DNA of 64,000 bases, taken from positions 316,685,344 to 316,749,343 of the forward strand of contig CM054060.1 in NCBI GenBank assembly GCA_028641055.1, written 5' to 3'. Position numbers and translations under genes: made by a program. Of this stretch, positions 22,414 through 34,296 are shown piece after piece. The notes below the pieces were generated by a model. That model worked only from the letters and a program-made list of their open reading frames with translations. It searched no databases and was not told the origin of the DNA. Within the stretch, counting starts at the first letter, position 1, and the number at the start of each line of letters is the position of its first letter. The stretch comes from Alopecurus myosuroides (Eukaryota > Streptophyta > Magnoliopsida > Poales > Poaceae).

Positions 22414-24234
22414 GTCACTGAATATGATATTCATAGGAAAACCTATACGCACGTGTAGAAACATACACCGTTATAACCCTTTGTCATGTCTCATAAACAA
22501 AATCATTAATATTAGATGACCATGTTTTCCTGGTGATGACCATTTGTTATATCAATATTAATGGGAGCACATTGTTGTTTCAACTTTGTGGCTGGTTAGA
22601 CCCAAGTAGTTGAGATACTACAAGATTAGTTTTGCTAAATAGTATCATCACAGATTGGTTGTTTTGTTTTCTTCCTTAGATCATGAGAATATTCAATGAT
22701 GTTTACAATGAGGATCATTTTGGTATAGTCAAGTATCACATAGTAAACTGGGTGATCAAAAGGCTAACACTGGGTGATCACGAAAGTATTCATTCATTAT
22801 GGTAGTTCAAGATTGGAATTACTCATCTAGTTAATAGATATATACATCCAGGATCCACTCGGTGAAATAGTACCGGTAAATAAGTCTGCGCAGACAAGGA
22901 CATGACACTAGTCATGGGGATACCATGTCACCGTAACGAGTAAAAGGAATCATACCGGATATCGGGAATAATGTGATAAGGTGATTCAATAATTTAATCA
23001 CGATCTTATCATTTATCTCGTACCGAGGTATTGATTGGTACCACAAAGTAATAGGAACTTACTTAACAACCAATTGGTTCAACAGTTTTCTTCGTATAAC
23101 TTGTAGGAATCAATATGGACTTTCACAATCCTAAAGTTGATTATTTATTGGTAAATATGGTTCCAATCATGTCTACTAGTTATCAATCCCGCATGGGTCA
23201 TAAACTTAAGGCGTCGAAGTCTTTTGTTTGCATTGGATTGGTCCGGAGGAGGGTAGGGCATCATTCTGGTAATTCCAACGTGATAGAATAAATATTAAAG
23301 AGAAATTAAGGAGGACATGAGATGTACAAATATGTTGGAAATATTTTTATAACATCAATAGGTAATGGTTGATGTCATTACAATATCATAGAAACAAGTC
23401 TAGTGTCAATCGTTTCGTGAAAGTTACCATAAGAGAGAAAGACTGCCGATGTAGAAAGAATGTTATATGAGATATTAGAGAGGACATTATATGTCATGAT
23501 ATGTTGAAAATATGTTTATGACATCATTAGATAATATCGATGATTTTATCTTTAGGTGTCTCGGGGTTCCGAAAGAGTCCTGGGGGACTTTCCATATAAG
23601 GAAGCAGTGCTGGAGGGGGCAGATTTCCTCCTCTAGGAAAACCCTAATTTTAGGGGCTGCTAGGTGGGGCCCATGGTCTCACAGTGTGCACTAGCTGTCC
23701 ATAGATCTTTCCAAATTTATTTGATAAAAAATGAGTGGGAAAAAGAAAACAAAAGGGAGGTGGGATTGGACTCCATGAGGGAGTCTAATCCGAAATCCCC
23801 TAGGAGGGATGGTGAGGCCAAGGAGAGGAGGGGGAAACCGAACCCCTCCCTTTGGCAGGTCCCCTCCCTTGACCCACTATATAATCCCCACCCCTCCTCT
23901 CTTTTAGAAACACAATCGAGCCTTTGGCCTCTCTCTGTCTCTAGAAGAATTAGATGACTAATTAGAGCTCCTAATTAGAGCACTTCTAATTGAATTAGAG
24001 ACATATCTAATAATTAAAAGAACTAATTAGAGCTTCTAATTAGAAAAATTCTAATAGGATTAGAACCTCTCTAATAATTAGACTACTAATTAGAGCAATC
24101 TAATTAGATCCCTTCTAATTGGTTTAGAGATCTTCTAATTAGATTAGAGCCTCCTATAATTAGATTAGAGCTTCCTTTAATTGGATTAGAGCTTCCTCTA
24201 ATTAATTAGATCTTCTTCTAATTAAGTTGAGGTG
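22414..24234 (+). repeat. BARE/Angela-like 5' LTR, left part
   Basis: It matches the LTR at 56145-58461 from GTCACTGAATATGA onwards. TATATAA at 23878-23884 is its promoter motif, followed by a TAATTAGAG array (about 23944-24228). It is cut at 24234 by the nested Ty3 element and resumes at 51153. Confidence 0.85.
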
Positions 24235-24752
24235 TGATGAGGGGTAAACCTCTTGGTTGGCCCGAAATTCACGAATTGACCAAGAACACGAAGAACACGA
24301 GGGGAAAAAAACGAATAACACGAGGAAGAACACGAGAGGGATTCGTGGGAAAACAAAGGGGTAACCAGATAGCTAGTGCGAACTAGAGGATTCGAGAACC
24401 TGCAACTAAACCCGAGGCCGCCTCCGGCAATCAATCCACTCAAACTCACCTTGATTGGAACCAATTCAACTCTACGGATGGTCCACCGCACCAATAGATC
24501 TTCGAGGGCCAGTCAAGGAAGATTGGGAGAACACCAACTGATTACCAAGGGGAAAGGATGGCTATTCTGGAGTAACCTTGATTCAATCCAAATAAAAGAG
24601 TAGATACAGTAGCGATTTTTTCGTAGATACACATCTATGGAGTAGCCTCACAAGAAGAACATAGGGGGAGAAAATATCAAATCTCAGTTCATGTCTAACC
24701 TAGATCTGAAGCCAAGGTGGTCCTTTTATAGTCTAGGGGGTAGGTAGGGGTA
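24235..24752 (-). repeat. 3' LTR of the chromovirus-like element, truncated
   Basis: It matches 50064-50573 of the 5' LTR but lacks the remaining ~575 bp. It joins integrase-coding sequence directly at about 24752, so a deletion has removed the LTR start and the integrase C-terminus. Confidence 0.8.
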
Positions 24753-25700
24753 GGATGTCAAGCGCGGTGTTGGGGTTGAATCCATAGACGATATCGAATG
24801 GGCTTCGCTTTGTGTCATGATGAGTGGCAAGATTGTAGGCGATCTCGGCATGTGGGACGCATTCCTCCCAATTCTTGAGGTTCGATTTTATCAATGCGCG
24901 AAGGTGTGTAGAGAGCGTGCGGTTCACCACATTGGGTTGTCCATCGGTTTGCGGGTGTTAGGCGGTGGAGAAGAGGAGTTTCACCTCCTAGCTTGTCCAT
25001 CAATGTCTTCAAAAAATAGGAGGTGAACTTGACGTCTCGGTCTGAAACAATCGTCTTGGGCACACCATCTAAACAAACAATTTCCTGAAAAACAAGTTTC
25101 CCACATGTGAAGCATCGTCCGTTCTATTGAACGGAAAGAAGTGAGCCATCTTAGAAAAGCGATCAACCACTACAAAGATAGAGTCCATGTTTGTTTTGGT
25201 GTGTGGTAATCCTAACACGAAATCCATGCTAATATCACTCCAAGGGAGGTGTGGTGTAGGCAATGGCATATAAAGACCATGAGAGTTGGAAGTAGACTTA
25301 GCTCAGAGACATGTTGGACATATTGTGACGAGTAGTTCCACTTGGTGCTTCATCTTAGGCCAATAGTAGTGGTTGGAGAGCATGTCATAGGTCTTGTCTC
25401 ATCCAAAGTGTCCCATGAGACCTCCTTTATGTGATTCCTTCAATAACAATAAGCGAAGAGAGGACTCGGGAGTGCATAGTTTGTTAGCCTTAAACAAGAA
25501 AACTTTATGCAAGTATAAATCTTCAAAACATCCATTTGGCAAGCAATTAGCAAATATAGGACCAAAGAAAACATCCGAAGAATATAAGTCTTTTATCTCA
25601 TCTAGACCAATCAGATTTATCTCAAGATGTGTAAGAAGGCATTCCTTGCGGGATAATGCATCCACGACTACATTTTATTTACACGTTTTGTATTTGATGA
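24753..25700 (-). pseudogene. Chromovirus-like integrase remnant
   Basis: Minus-strand frames hold [14 protein letters not shown], then [13 protein letters not shown] (first catalytic region), [15 protein letters not shown] (second Asp) and [16 protein letters not shown], with the conserved FDIVYGFNP near the break. An H2C2 region around GGLMGHFG lies upstream (25420). Frameshifts separate the blocks and the C-terminal domain is deleted, so the clade-defining chromodomain or CR motif cannot be checked. Confidence 0.8.
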
Positions 25701-26820
25701 CATAAGGGAAAGACTCAATGAATTCAACCCACTTAGCATGTCTTTTTCTTTAAGTTAGCTTGACTCTTCGAATTTCAATGATTCATGATCGGAATGAATA
25801 AAAAACTCTTTGGGCCAAAGGTAGTGTTGCCAAATTCTAAAACTCTAACCAAAGCGAAAAGCTATTTGTCATAGACGGGGTAGTTTAATGTAGCGCCATA
25901 AAGTTTCTCACTATGATATGCTACGGGACGTCCATTTTGCATAAGAACGCCACCAATACCAATGCCACTAGCGTCACATTCAATCTCAAAGGTTTTCTCA
26001 AAATCCGGTAAAACAAGCAAATGTGCTTCGGTCAAACATTTCTTAAGAGTATCAAAAGCTTTTGGTTGAGCATTTCCCCAAACAAACAGTACATTCTTTT
26101 TTTGTAACCTCATTTAAAGGGCAAGCAATGATTGAAAAATCCTTCACAAAGCAGCGATAGAAACCGGCAAGACCATGAAAACGTCTTATCTCACCCACGG
26201 AAGTAGGGTTAGACCAATTTATAATTGCCTCAAGTCTCTTTTCATCGACTTCAATTCCATCGGAGGAAATCACAAAACCCAAGAAAACAAGCTTGTTGGT
26301 GAAAAAATTGCATTTGTTAAGGTTTGCAAAAGGTTTTTCTTTTTGAAGAGCCAATCAAGAATTGAGAAATATGTTCAAGGTAATTCTACAAAGATTTGCA
26401 ATATATAAGGATGCCGTCAAAGTAAACTACGGCAAATTTGCCAATAAAGACTCTCAAAACCTTATTCATAGGATGCATAAATGTTGAAGGAGCATACGAG
26501 ATACCAAAGGGCATGACAAGCCATTCATAGAGACCAAGTTTTGTTTTGAAAGAAATTTTCCATTCATCACCAATGCTCATGCGAATTTGATGGTATCCAC
26601 TTTTAAGATCAATTTCTGAAAAGATAGTGGCACCACATAGTTCATCTAGCATGTCATCAAGTCTAGGAATGGGATGTCTATATCTAACGGTGATGGCATT
26701 TATAGGTCGATAATCCATGCACATATGAAGAGTATCATCTTGTTTAGGCACAAGGATAACCGTAACGACACAAGGGCTAAGATACTCACGAATAAAACCT
26801 TTTTCGAGTAGTTATTCTAT
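25701..26820 (-). pseudogene. Chromovirus-like reverse transcriptase and RNase H
   Basis: The minus frame at 26751-26386 reads [45 protein letters not shown] and [10 protein letters not shown]. The catalytic YxDD box has become YFDG, losing an essential Asp. The RT thumb and RNase H start (FLGFVISSDGIEVDEKR, then IECDASGIGIGGVLMQNGRP) follow in shifted frames. It is inactive on two independent grounds. Confidence 0.85.
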
Positions 26821-28063
26821 TTTTCACTCTATTTCCTTAGTGTCTTCGTGGTTGGTGCGGTAAGTAGCACCGTTGGGAAGAGGAGCACCTGGTATGTGAT
26901 CGATGCAGTGGTCGATGCCTCGAACATGAGGTAGACCTGGTGGTAGTTCTTCAGGAAATACATCCTCAAATTCCTGCAATATTGGTAACAAACATGGAGG
27001 AAAGTTTTTTATGGATTTAGTATCAAGAACTTCACCTTTGCACACAAGGGCAAAGTGGAGGATGGATGGGTTATCTCGAAGCTCTCTCATCTCATGTTTT
27101 GTGGCAAGTAAGGCTAGGACTTTGGAAATACACATCATTTTCCGACTCATGTTTGGCTTGTGGCTCTCACTCTCTTTATGGTGGATCTCTCTCTCACCAC
27201 TCAACTCACTAGGAGTTTGTTCTTGATGGGTGCGTGCAATTTTCTTTGCATTGTCGGCAATGATTTGTCTTGGAGGCATAGGATGGAGCACAAAATTCTT
27301 GTTGTTCCATTTGATGGAGTATTGATTGGTTTGTCCATCATGCATTGCACCTTTATCATATTGGCAAGGTATTCCAAGGAGAAGATGGAACACGGTAATT
27401 GGAACTACATCACACTCGACGACGCCTTCATATGAACCAATCTTGAATTTTTTTTGACCATTTGTTGTATCTTGAAGGTGCCGGAGTCACTAAGCCATTG
27501 CACATGGTAAGGATGAGGGTGCTCTTGTATGTCAAATTAAGCTTGTCACAAAGCTCTTTGCTAGCAAGGTTATGGCAACTTCCACCATCGATGATGACCT
27601 TGATGGACTTTCCATTTATTTCGGCTCGTGTTTGGAAGAGGTTGCATCATTGGTCTTGTTCTTCTTGTGGAGATGTTGTTAGCACTTTTGTAACCACCAA
27701 GGATGGGCTTTTGTCCACATCACACTAGACGCTTTCATCGTCATTTTGTTCTTCATCCATGGGGTTGGCAACAATTTGGTGCATAGCATAGTACTCGTCT
27801 TCACTCATTGAGTCACGTTCACCATGTTGGTTGACAATCATGATCATGTTGTTGGAGCATTCGAAGGACTTGTGTCCATTAACACCACATTTAAGCAAGC
27901 TATTGAGCTAGACTTGACTTGAGGAGCACTTGTATTGCTGGTTGTAGGCACTTGTTTCTTGAAAAGTTGACGAGACTTTGTTGTTGCATTTGGAGATCTT
28001 GGATTGCCTTTGGAGGAACTTGGTGTAGATGCTTGAGCCATTGGAAGCGCTGAGGTTCAAGAC
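26821..28063 (-). pseudogene. Chromovirus-like protease and gag C-terminus
   Basis: From 28063 leftwards come a Ser/Pro/Lys-rich gag tail, a zinc knuckle (KCGVNGHKSFEC) whose first Cys is lost to a 1-nt frameshift, and a protease segment with VIIDGGSCHNLASKEL. An open frame (27393-26824) follows with the protease-RT connection, including FPEELPPGLPHVRGIDH. The gag frame is interrupted at 28064 by the TTA of the nested Harbinger element and continues at 37176. Confidence 0.75.
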
Positions 28064-28066
28064 TTA

Positions 28067-29022
28067 GGATCTGTTTGTTTGGGCTGCTGCTGTTGAGAAG
28101 CAGCTGTAGCTGGTCGACTGTTAGAAAGCAGTTGTAGGAAGGAATTGTTGGAATCAGAGATTTGATGTTTGGCAGGAGTGTTGTCGATGGCTGCTGCGGC
28201 CGGTCTGAAGGATGAAATATCTAAAATGCCCTTGGATGCCTAAAGATTGTATAAATGCTGATTTGAAATGAATTAGCTAATTTTGACCCCTTTTTAACAT
28301 TTTCGCCATGCTTAAGAGCTAAATTGTTTCAATTTTACTTTTTGTTGATAAAATAATTGTAAACATCGATAACTACTTTTTTTTTTGCTTTTGGCTTATT
28401 TCTTGTGGCTTTTAGCTTATGGATTTTTGCATGTAAGTCGAGATTATCGAGCAGGTTTTATTACAAGCAGGTTATATTACAAGACTTCTCCATATTATGT
28501 GAAACAAAAAAATTTACAATTCGAAAGTTGTGTAAAATTCTTCTAAAAATGGTGCGAAGTTCGGTCCAAAATTAAGAAGATAAAATCCACGAAACTCGAA
28601 ACTAATTACGGGAATGGAACCTACTCGTCGACGCGCACATATTTTATGTACTATTTATTTCGAATTAAAATATATTTATGTGAGGTGGAGTATGTCTTTG
28701 ATGGAAAATGCTTTGCCTACCATCCTTCACAAAAATGTCTTCATACATCCATCATCTTGATTCTGTGCATACAATAGATGGCTTTGACATATACACACCA
28801 TGCACATGGGAAGCGTAACTCCATCTCATGAGAATGGTCCAACTCGCTCAAGTGCGCATGCAAGCGAAAGTACCATGGCACAGCACACGCATGCGAATGC
28901 AAAATATACCCTTCCAGCTCATGGTGGCAGGGTACTCGTAATTTGAACCAACGCAATGGGTACTAGCAAAAAACGCTTCTGTACTTGAGTTGAAAAGCTA
29001 CGGGAAGTAGCTCCCGCCCCGC
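28067..29022. other. Internal sequence of the non-autonomous Harbinger element
   Basis: AT-rich non-coding sequence between the left inverted repeat and the nested LTR retroelement. The only other parts of this transposon are at 37039-37172. I see no open frame with known motifs. Confidence 0.6.
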
Positions 29023-30386
29023 TGATGTCTACGCACGCTTCTATTCTTGTAGACAGTGTTGGGCCTCCAAGTGCAGAGGTTTGTAGAACAACAACAATTT
29101 TTCCTTAAGTGGATCACCCAAGGTTTATCGAACTCAGGGAGGTAGAGGTCAAAGATATCCCTCTCGAGCAACCCTGCAATTAAGATACAAGAAGTCTCTT
29201 GTGTCCCCAACACACCCAACATACTTGTTAGGTATATAGGTGCACTAGTTTGGCGAAGAGATAGTGAAATGCGAGTAATATGGATGGTTATAAGTAATAA
29301 TAGAAATCTGAAATAAACATGGCAGCAAGCAAACATGTAGCAGAACAGGCGGAAAACAGTGTTTCAATGCTTGGAAGCAAGGCCTAGGGATCCTACTTTC
29401 ACTAGTGGACACTCTCAACAATGATCACATAATTCAATAACTAAATATCTTCTCTTCACTATGCTAGTCTTAACCCTCTCCGGTTGGATAACGAACACTA
29501 ATCATTGCGTAGGGCTGCAAAAAGCATTCCTTAAAGTAAGCATTCCCATGTCTAGTTAACCCCACGCTGTCACTATGAGTGCCCTAGAAGGTACTAGACA
29601 AACAACACAATTCATAGCGGAGACAAACACGATGTGCACACTGTCACCTTCACACCGCGGGACAAGGTGACTCCAATTTCATATTAATAAAACACTTGAG
29701 TGGCATAAGATGAAGAGTAATATCTACTTATTCAACTAGATTACAAATCTCACGATCACATATAGATCACAACATGGGAGAGAGAGATGAACCACATAGC
29801 TACCGATAGAGCCCTTAGCTTCGGGGGAGAACTACTCCCTCCTCATCATAGGAGACAGCAACGGCGATGGAGATGGCTTCCGGGGGCACTTCCCCGTCCC
29901 GGCAGGGTGTCAGAACAGAGATCTATCCCCCGAAACTTGTCGGCAGCGACGGAGCTACGGATGTATTTTGTGGAAAAGGTCGATTCTTTAAGGGTTTTCC
30001 CTCGGGGGAGTATAAATAGGGGAAAGGGCGATGCCGGGGGTGGCCAGGGGGCCCACTCCACCAGGTGGAGCCACCAGGGGAGGACCCGCGCCACCCTATG
30101 GTGTGGCCACCCTGTGGCCTCCCTCCTGGGCTCTTCGGGACTTCTGGATTCTTCCGGGGAAAAAAGAAACTTCGGGATTCGTGGGGTCCAATTCCGAGAA
30201 TATTTCCAGAACAACTTTCCTGAAATAAAAAACAGCAGAAAACAGGGAACTGTCACTTGGCATCTTGTCAATAGGTTAGTCCCGGAAAACGTAAGAAAAC
30301 ATAGGAAAACATACGGAAAACATGTAGCAATTGGCATAATATCAACATGGAACATCAGAAATTATAGATACGTTGGAGACGTATCA
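29023..30386 (-). repeat. 3' LTR of the non-autonomous Athila-like element
   Basis: 1364 bp, from TGATGTCTACGC to GACGTATCA as written. On the minus strand it opens TGATACGTCTCCAACGTATC, a start I associate with abundant Triticeae Ty3 LTRs. It pairs with 34297-35670. Confidence 0.9.
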
Positions 30387-30401
30387 AGCATCCCCAAGCT
30401 T
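30387..30401 (-). other. Polypurine tract of the non-autonomous Athila-like element
   Basis: On the minus strand AAGCTTGGGGATGCT directly precedes the LTR start TGATACGTC, as expected for the second-strand primer. Confidence 0.8.
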
Positions 30402-33131
30402 AGTTCCTACTCGTCCTCGAGTAGGTAAACAATAAAATAAAATAATTTCTAAGGTGACATGCTACCACACAATCTAGATCATAATATGTAAAGTAGAGCA
30501 TGTAAACCAGGATCAAGTGAACTAAAGCTGTGATCTATATTTGATATCAACAAGTAATGCATAAACAAATAAGAAGAAAGAAGCAAAACTTTTATTGAAT
30601 CAATACTAAAAGACTATCAACCGTGCAAAGTTTATTAGAGATGATTTAAGCTTTCAAGACAAACGATCTTAACAACCCCTGTTAGGATCAAGTCAAGCTT
30701 TCCATATGATGCAATGCTTGAATATTAAACTATTTGCGCACTAAAAACAAGCAAGTATTCTGCGTTGGTCCCTGGCACCGGGATGTTATGGCAAAGAGAA
30801 CATTATCGGGGGGGGGGGGGGTGGAAGGTCAATGGAAGAAAGGCTCACAAAGCTGAAAGTGGTTATTAGACAAGAGAAAGTCTTACAACCAAAGCTATGC
30901 AAGGAGTAGTGATTGCCACACAACGGATGCACATAGAGCTATAAGTGTATGAAAGCTCTCCAATGGAACTAGTGGGGGTGCATCCAACTTTCTTGCTCAC
31001 GAAGACCTATAGCTCATTTGAGGAGGCTCATCATTGGAATATACAAGCCAAGTTCTATAATGTAAAATTCCCCACATAGTTATGAATGAATGATAATATG
31101 AAAACTTTTTCCAAACTGAAGTATTGCTGCTAAACATGAAGCAAAAGTGTGGTATAAAGGATAGTGATGTGCCCCCTCTCTCTTTATTCTCTCTTTGGCC
31201 CTTTCTTTTTTTCTTTTCTTTTTGGGCTTTATTTTATTTTATTTTATATATCCTCACCGGTAGGGGCAACATCCTATATTACAATGAATCATAAAACTTT
31301 TAGTACGCATAAAGAAATATCTCTGATCTCTAACTGCATGCTCTTGCCAGTGTAGCAGTATGCATAAATAACCATGAAGCTCATCATCAAGTAACATAAT
31401 GGAGGTGGATGTTGTGCAGCAATATATCTCGGAATGACTATGGAAATGCCATGATAGGTAGGTATGGTGGCTCTTTGGAGGAAGAATATATGGGCTTATG
31501 TGTAGGAGACCAAAGTCCTCCCACGGGATTTGGATGCACTGGCGAAGTTTGCACCAACTCTCAATGTGAGAAAGGGCAATGCACAGTACCAAAGAGGCTA
31601 GCAAATATGGATGGTGGAAATGCCAGAAACCTCAACATAGAATCACGAGTTAAAAGATTACTGCAAGCAAATCATCTTACAATGAACAATGCAAATCACT
31701 CCAAGAGGGTCCGTGGCAGTGACAAGTCACTGTTAGGTACCCCGACCGTAGCGCGTAACAAAAGGCCGATCAGAAATGTATCACTTGTAGCAATCATATA
31801 CCATTGTTTCTATCAGCTGGTAATTTAAGTGTGGCACAGTTTCAAGTTTCTTGAACCAACCATTAAAAGTTTATACTTACTAGTCCTTCCCGTTTATCCA
31901 TTAAGCAAATTAATATCTCAAAAAAACAATAGTGATTCAGGTGAAGCAGTTTAGTGATCTACAAGACCATGCGAATTTTTCCACCATACCAACTACCACA
32001 TAGGCATTTATATTCTCAACCAAGCACATATATATGACAACAAAAACTCTCTATAAGCATATAGCAATGAAAACTAGAGATTACTAACAGCTCTAAATAA
32101 GAGATGCATGAAAACAAAGGCTAAACGCGGTACTAGCAAAAAGTGAACACTCACAGAACAATAAAAATGAAAACTAGAGTGTTCTAAGCAATAAAAATGG
32201 AGCGTGTCTCTCTCCCACACAATTATGATAAGATCCGACCATGAAATACAGGAAATAAAAACTAAACAAACTGAAAGCAAAAAATAAAAGACGCTCCAAG
32301 TAAAGCACATAAGATGTGACCGGATAAAAATATAGTTTCACTAGAAGTGACATGATAATTTGTCGATGAAGAAGGGGATGCCTTGGGCATACCCAAGCTT
32401 ATATGCTTGAGTCTTCTTGGAATTTGCTGGGATGTACCACCGGGGCATCCCCAAGCTTAGGCTCTTCACTCTTCTTGATCACGTCATATCATCCTCTTCT
32501 CTTGACCCTTGAAAACTTCCTTCACACCAAACTTCTCACAATCTTCATTAGCAACGTTAGTTCAGTCGAAATAATAAATTCACATGGTTCAGTTTCAACA
32601 CAAGTCTAACACTCATAAACACATTAGATACTGTCAGAACTTCTTTTAAAACTCTTTTTCTCAAAAGAACACCAAAAGAAAGAGATTAAGATGCAAATGC
32701 AATTATTAGCAGAAATCTGTCAAAACAGAACAGCATGTAAAGATGATTTTTTCCGAAAATCCTCTGTTGCTCAAATAAAAAGTGGTAAACTAAGAAAATT
32801 TGCGTATATATCCCAGGATGACGCACAAAAAAATTCAGGTCATTTTGAATTTTCTGTGATTTTATACGATTTTAATAGTGGACAACATAAATCTGTTTCC
32901 TGCGCAGAAATCCGAAATATAGTCTCAACTTTCCACTAGAGGTTTTCTTGGCTCAACAAAGACACAAAAGAAAAGATACAAAGGGGTTTCTAAGGAAATA
33001 TAAAACACCCAGGTGCAAAGAAAAAAAACGACAGAAAACGGGTTGAAAACGGAGAAATAAAATGGGTTGTCTCCAGGAAGCGCTTTTCTTTTAATGCCTT
33101 TCAGCTAGGCACAATGATTTTTAACAGATGG
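30402..33131 (-). other. Non-coding interior of the non-autonomous Athila-like element
   Basis: About 2.7 kb without a conserved open frame. It includes a run of 13 or more G at about 30809, an A/T-rich middle and two CCCCAAGCTTA motifs near 32390-32460 that echo the polypurine tract. gag and pol would be expected here in an autonomous relative. Confidence 0.65.
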
Positions 33132-34031
33132 TCACATAAGAATAAGAGTTGAAGCAAAATAAGAGAGCATCAAGAAGCAAATATAAAACAAATTTAAGTC
33201 TAACCACTTCCTATGAAAAGGAATCTTGTAGAAAAACAAGTCAACGAAGCACAAAGTGACTAGCATAGGAAGACAAAATAAGTGCAACTTCAAAAACATA
33301 ATGAGGGGAAACTTAATATTGTTGAGATGCATAAAACCATGTTTCCCTCTCTCATAATAACCTTCAGTAGCATCATGAATAAAATTAAAAATATAACTAT
33401 CAAAAGAAACATTCTTATCATGAGCCACATGCATAAAAGAATTAATACTGTCCACATAAGCATAGTCATTCTCATTCATAGCAGTGGGAGCAAATTCAAC
33501 AAAATAGCGATCATTATAATTCTCATCACCATAAACATCAAATTTAGAAGGCATATTTTAATCATAATTAATTTTCTCCTCAATAGTAGGTGGACTTAAA
33601 ATATCATATTCATCATTGTAATCATCATATATAGGAAGAATAATATCATCATAAGCAATAGAATAGTTATCCTCCAAAATGTGTTCATTTGTAAACATAT
33701 TATCATTTTTACTAGGAGGAGATGTATCAAGCATATAATCATCAGTAGCAAAAGGATTTTCAAACACACCATCCACAAGTTTAGAGCTTTCTATATCATC
33801 ATTTTCAATATCAAAAGTAGTGTGCTTTTCCCAATCATGATCACTACTATATGTAACAGGCATAGGCTCATCATCAAAGCAAATTTTCTCCTCCGTGCTT
33901 GGGGAACTAAAAAGATCATTTTCATATAAACTAGCTCCCCCAAGCTTAGACTTTTCCATAGCACTAGCAATAATGGTGTTCAAAGAATTCATGCTAATAA
34001 CATTGCTATTAGCATGGAAATAAAGCTCCAT
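33132..34031 (-). pseudogene. Acidic ORF with two C-terminal hydrophobic segments, one in-frame stop
   Basis: Starting about 240 nt below the primer site, a minus frame runs 157 codons to a TAA at 33560-33558. It continues in the same frame for another 140 codons. The first part is Asp/Glu/Ser/Tyr-rich (for example SKLGGASLYENDLFSSPS). The second part ends with two strongly hydrophobic stretches (about residues 80-111 and 118-140 of that part) separated by a basic HRKW linker, as in a membrane hairpin. It has no gag, protease or polymerase motif. Its position is that of gag; its membrane character recalls Athila env-like ORFs. Function unknown. Confidence 0.6.
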
Positions 34032-34268
34032 AGGTTTTTTTTTATTTTCTCTTCAAACACTTCATGTCCTAACTCAAGATAAATATTATAAAGCTCTCTC
34101 ATTTTTTTGTTGTTTTCCATCAAGTCTAACTAGTAAATATAAAAACAAGGAATAAGTAAAAATAAGCCTAACTAGTGAAAACAAGAAACAAAAAGATATA
34201 ATTGCAGAATCTAAAGGAAATAACTTCGAGCAATCACACCCGAGGATATGAGTACCTTTTACCTTACC

Positions 34269-34286
34269 TCCCCGACAACGGCGCCA
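34269..34286 (-). other. Primer-binding site, tRNA-Asp type
   Basis: TGGCGCCGTTGTCGGGGA on the minus strand, 10 bp after the 5' LTR end. One base differs from the Athila consensus. Confidence 0.85.
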
Positions 34287-34296
34287 GAAAATATCT

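Noticed and set aside
16884..22420. TSD around the Athila-like block
   Set aside because: Left flank CTATT and right flank GTCAC do not match, so no simple single insertion is claimed.
29787..30428. 213-codon plus frame
   Set aside because: It overlaps the LTR at 29023-30386 and is opened by GC-rich LTR sequence; other copies of the LTR break it.
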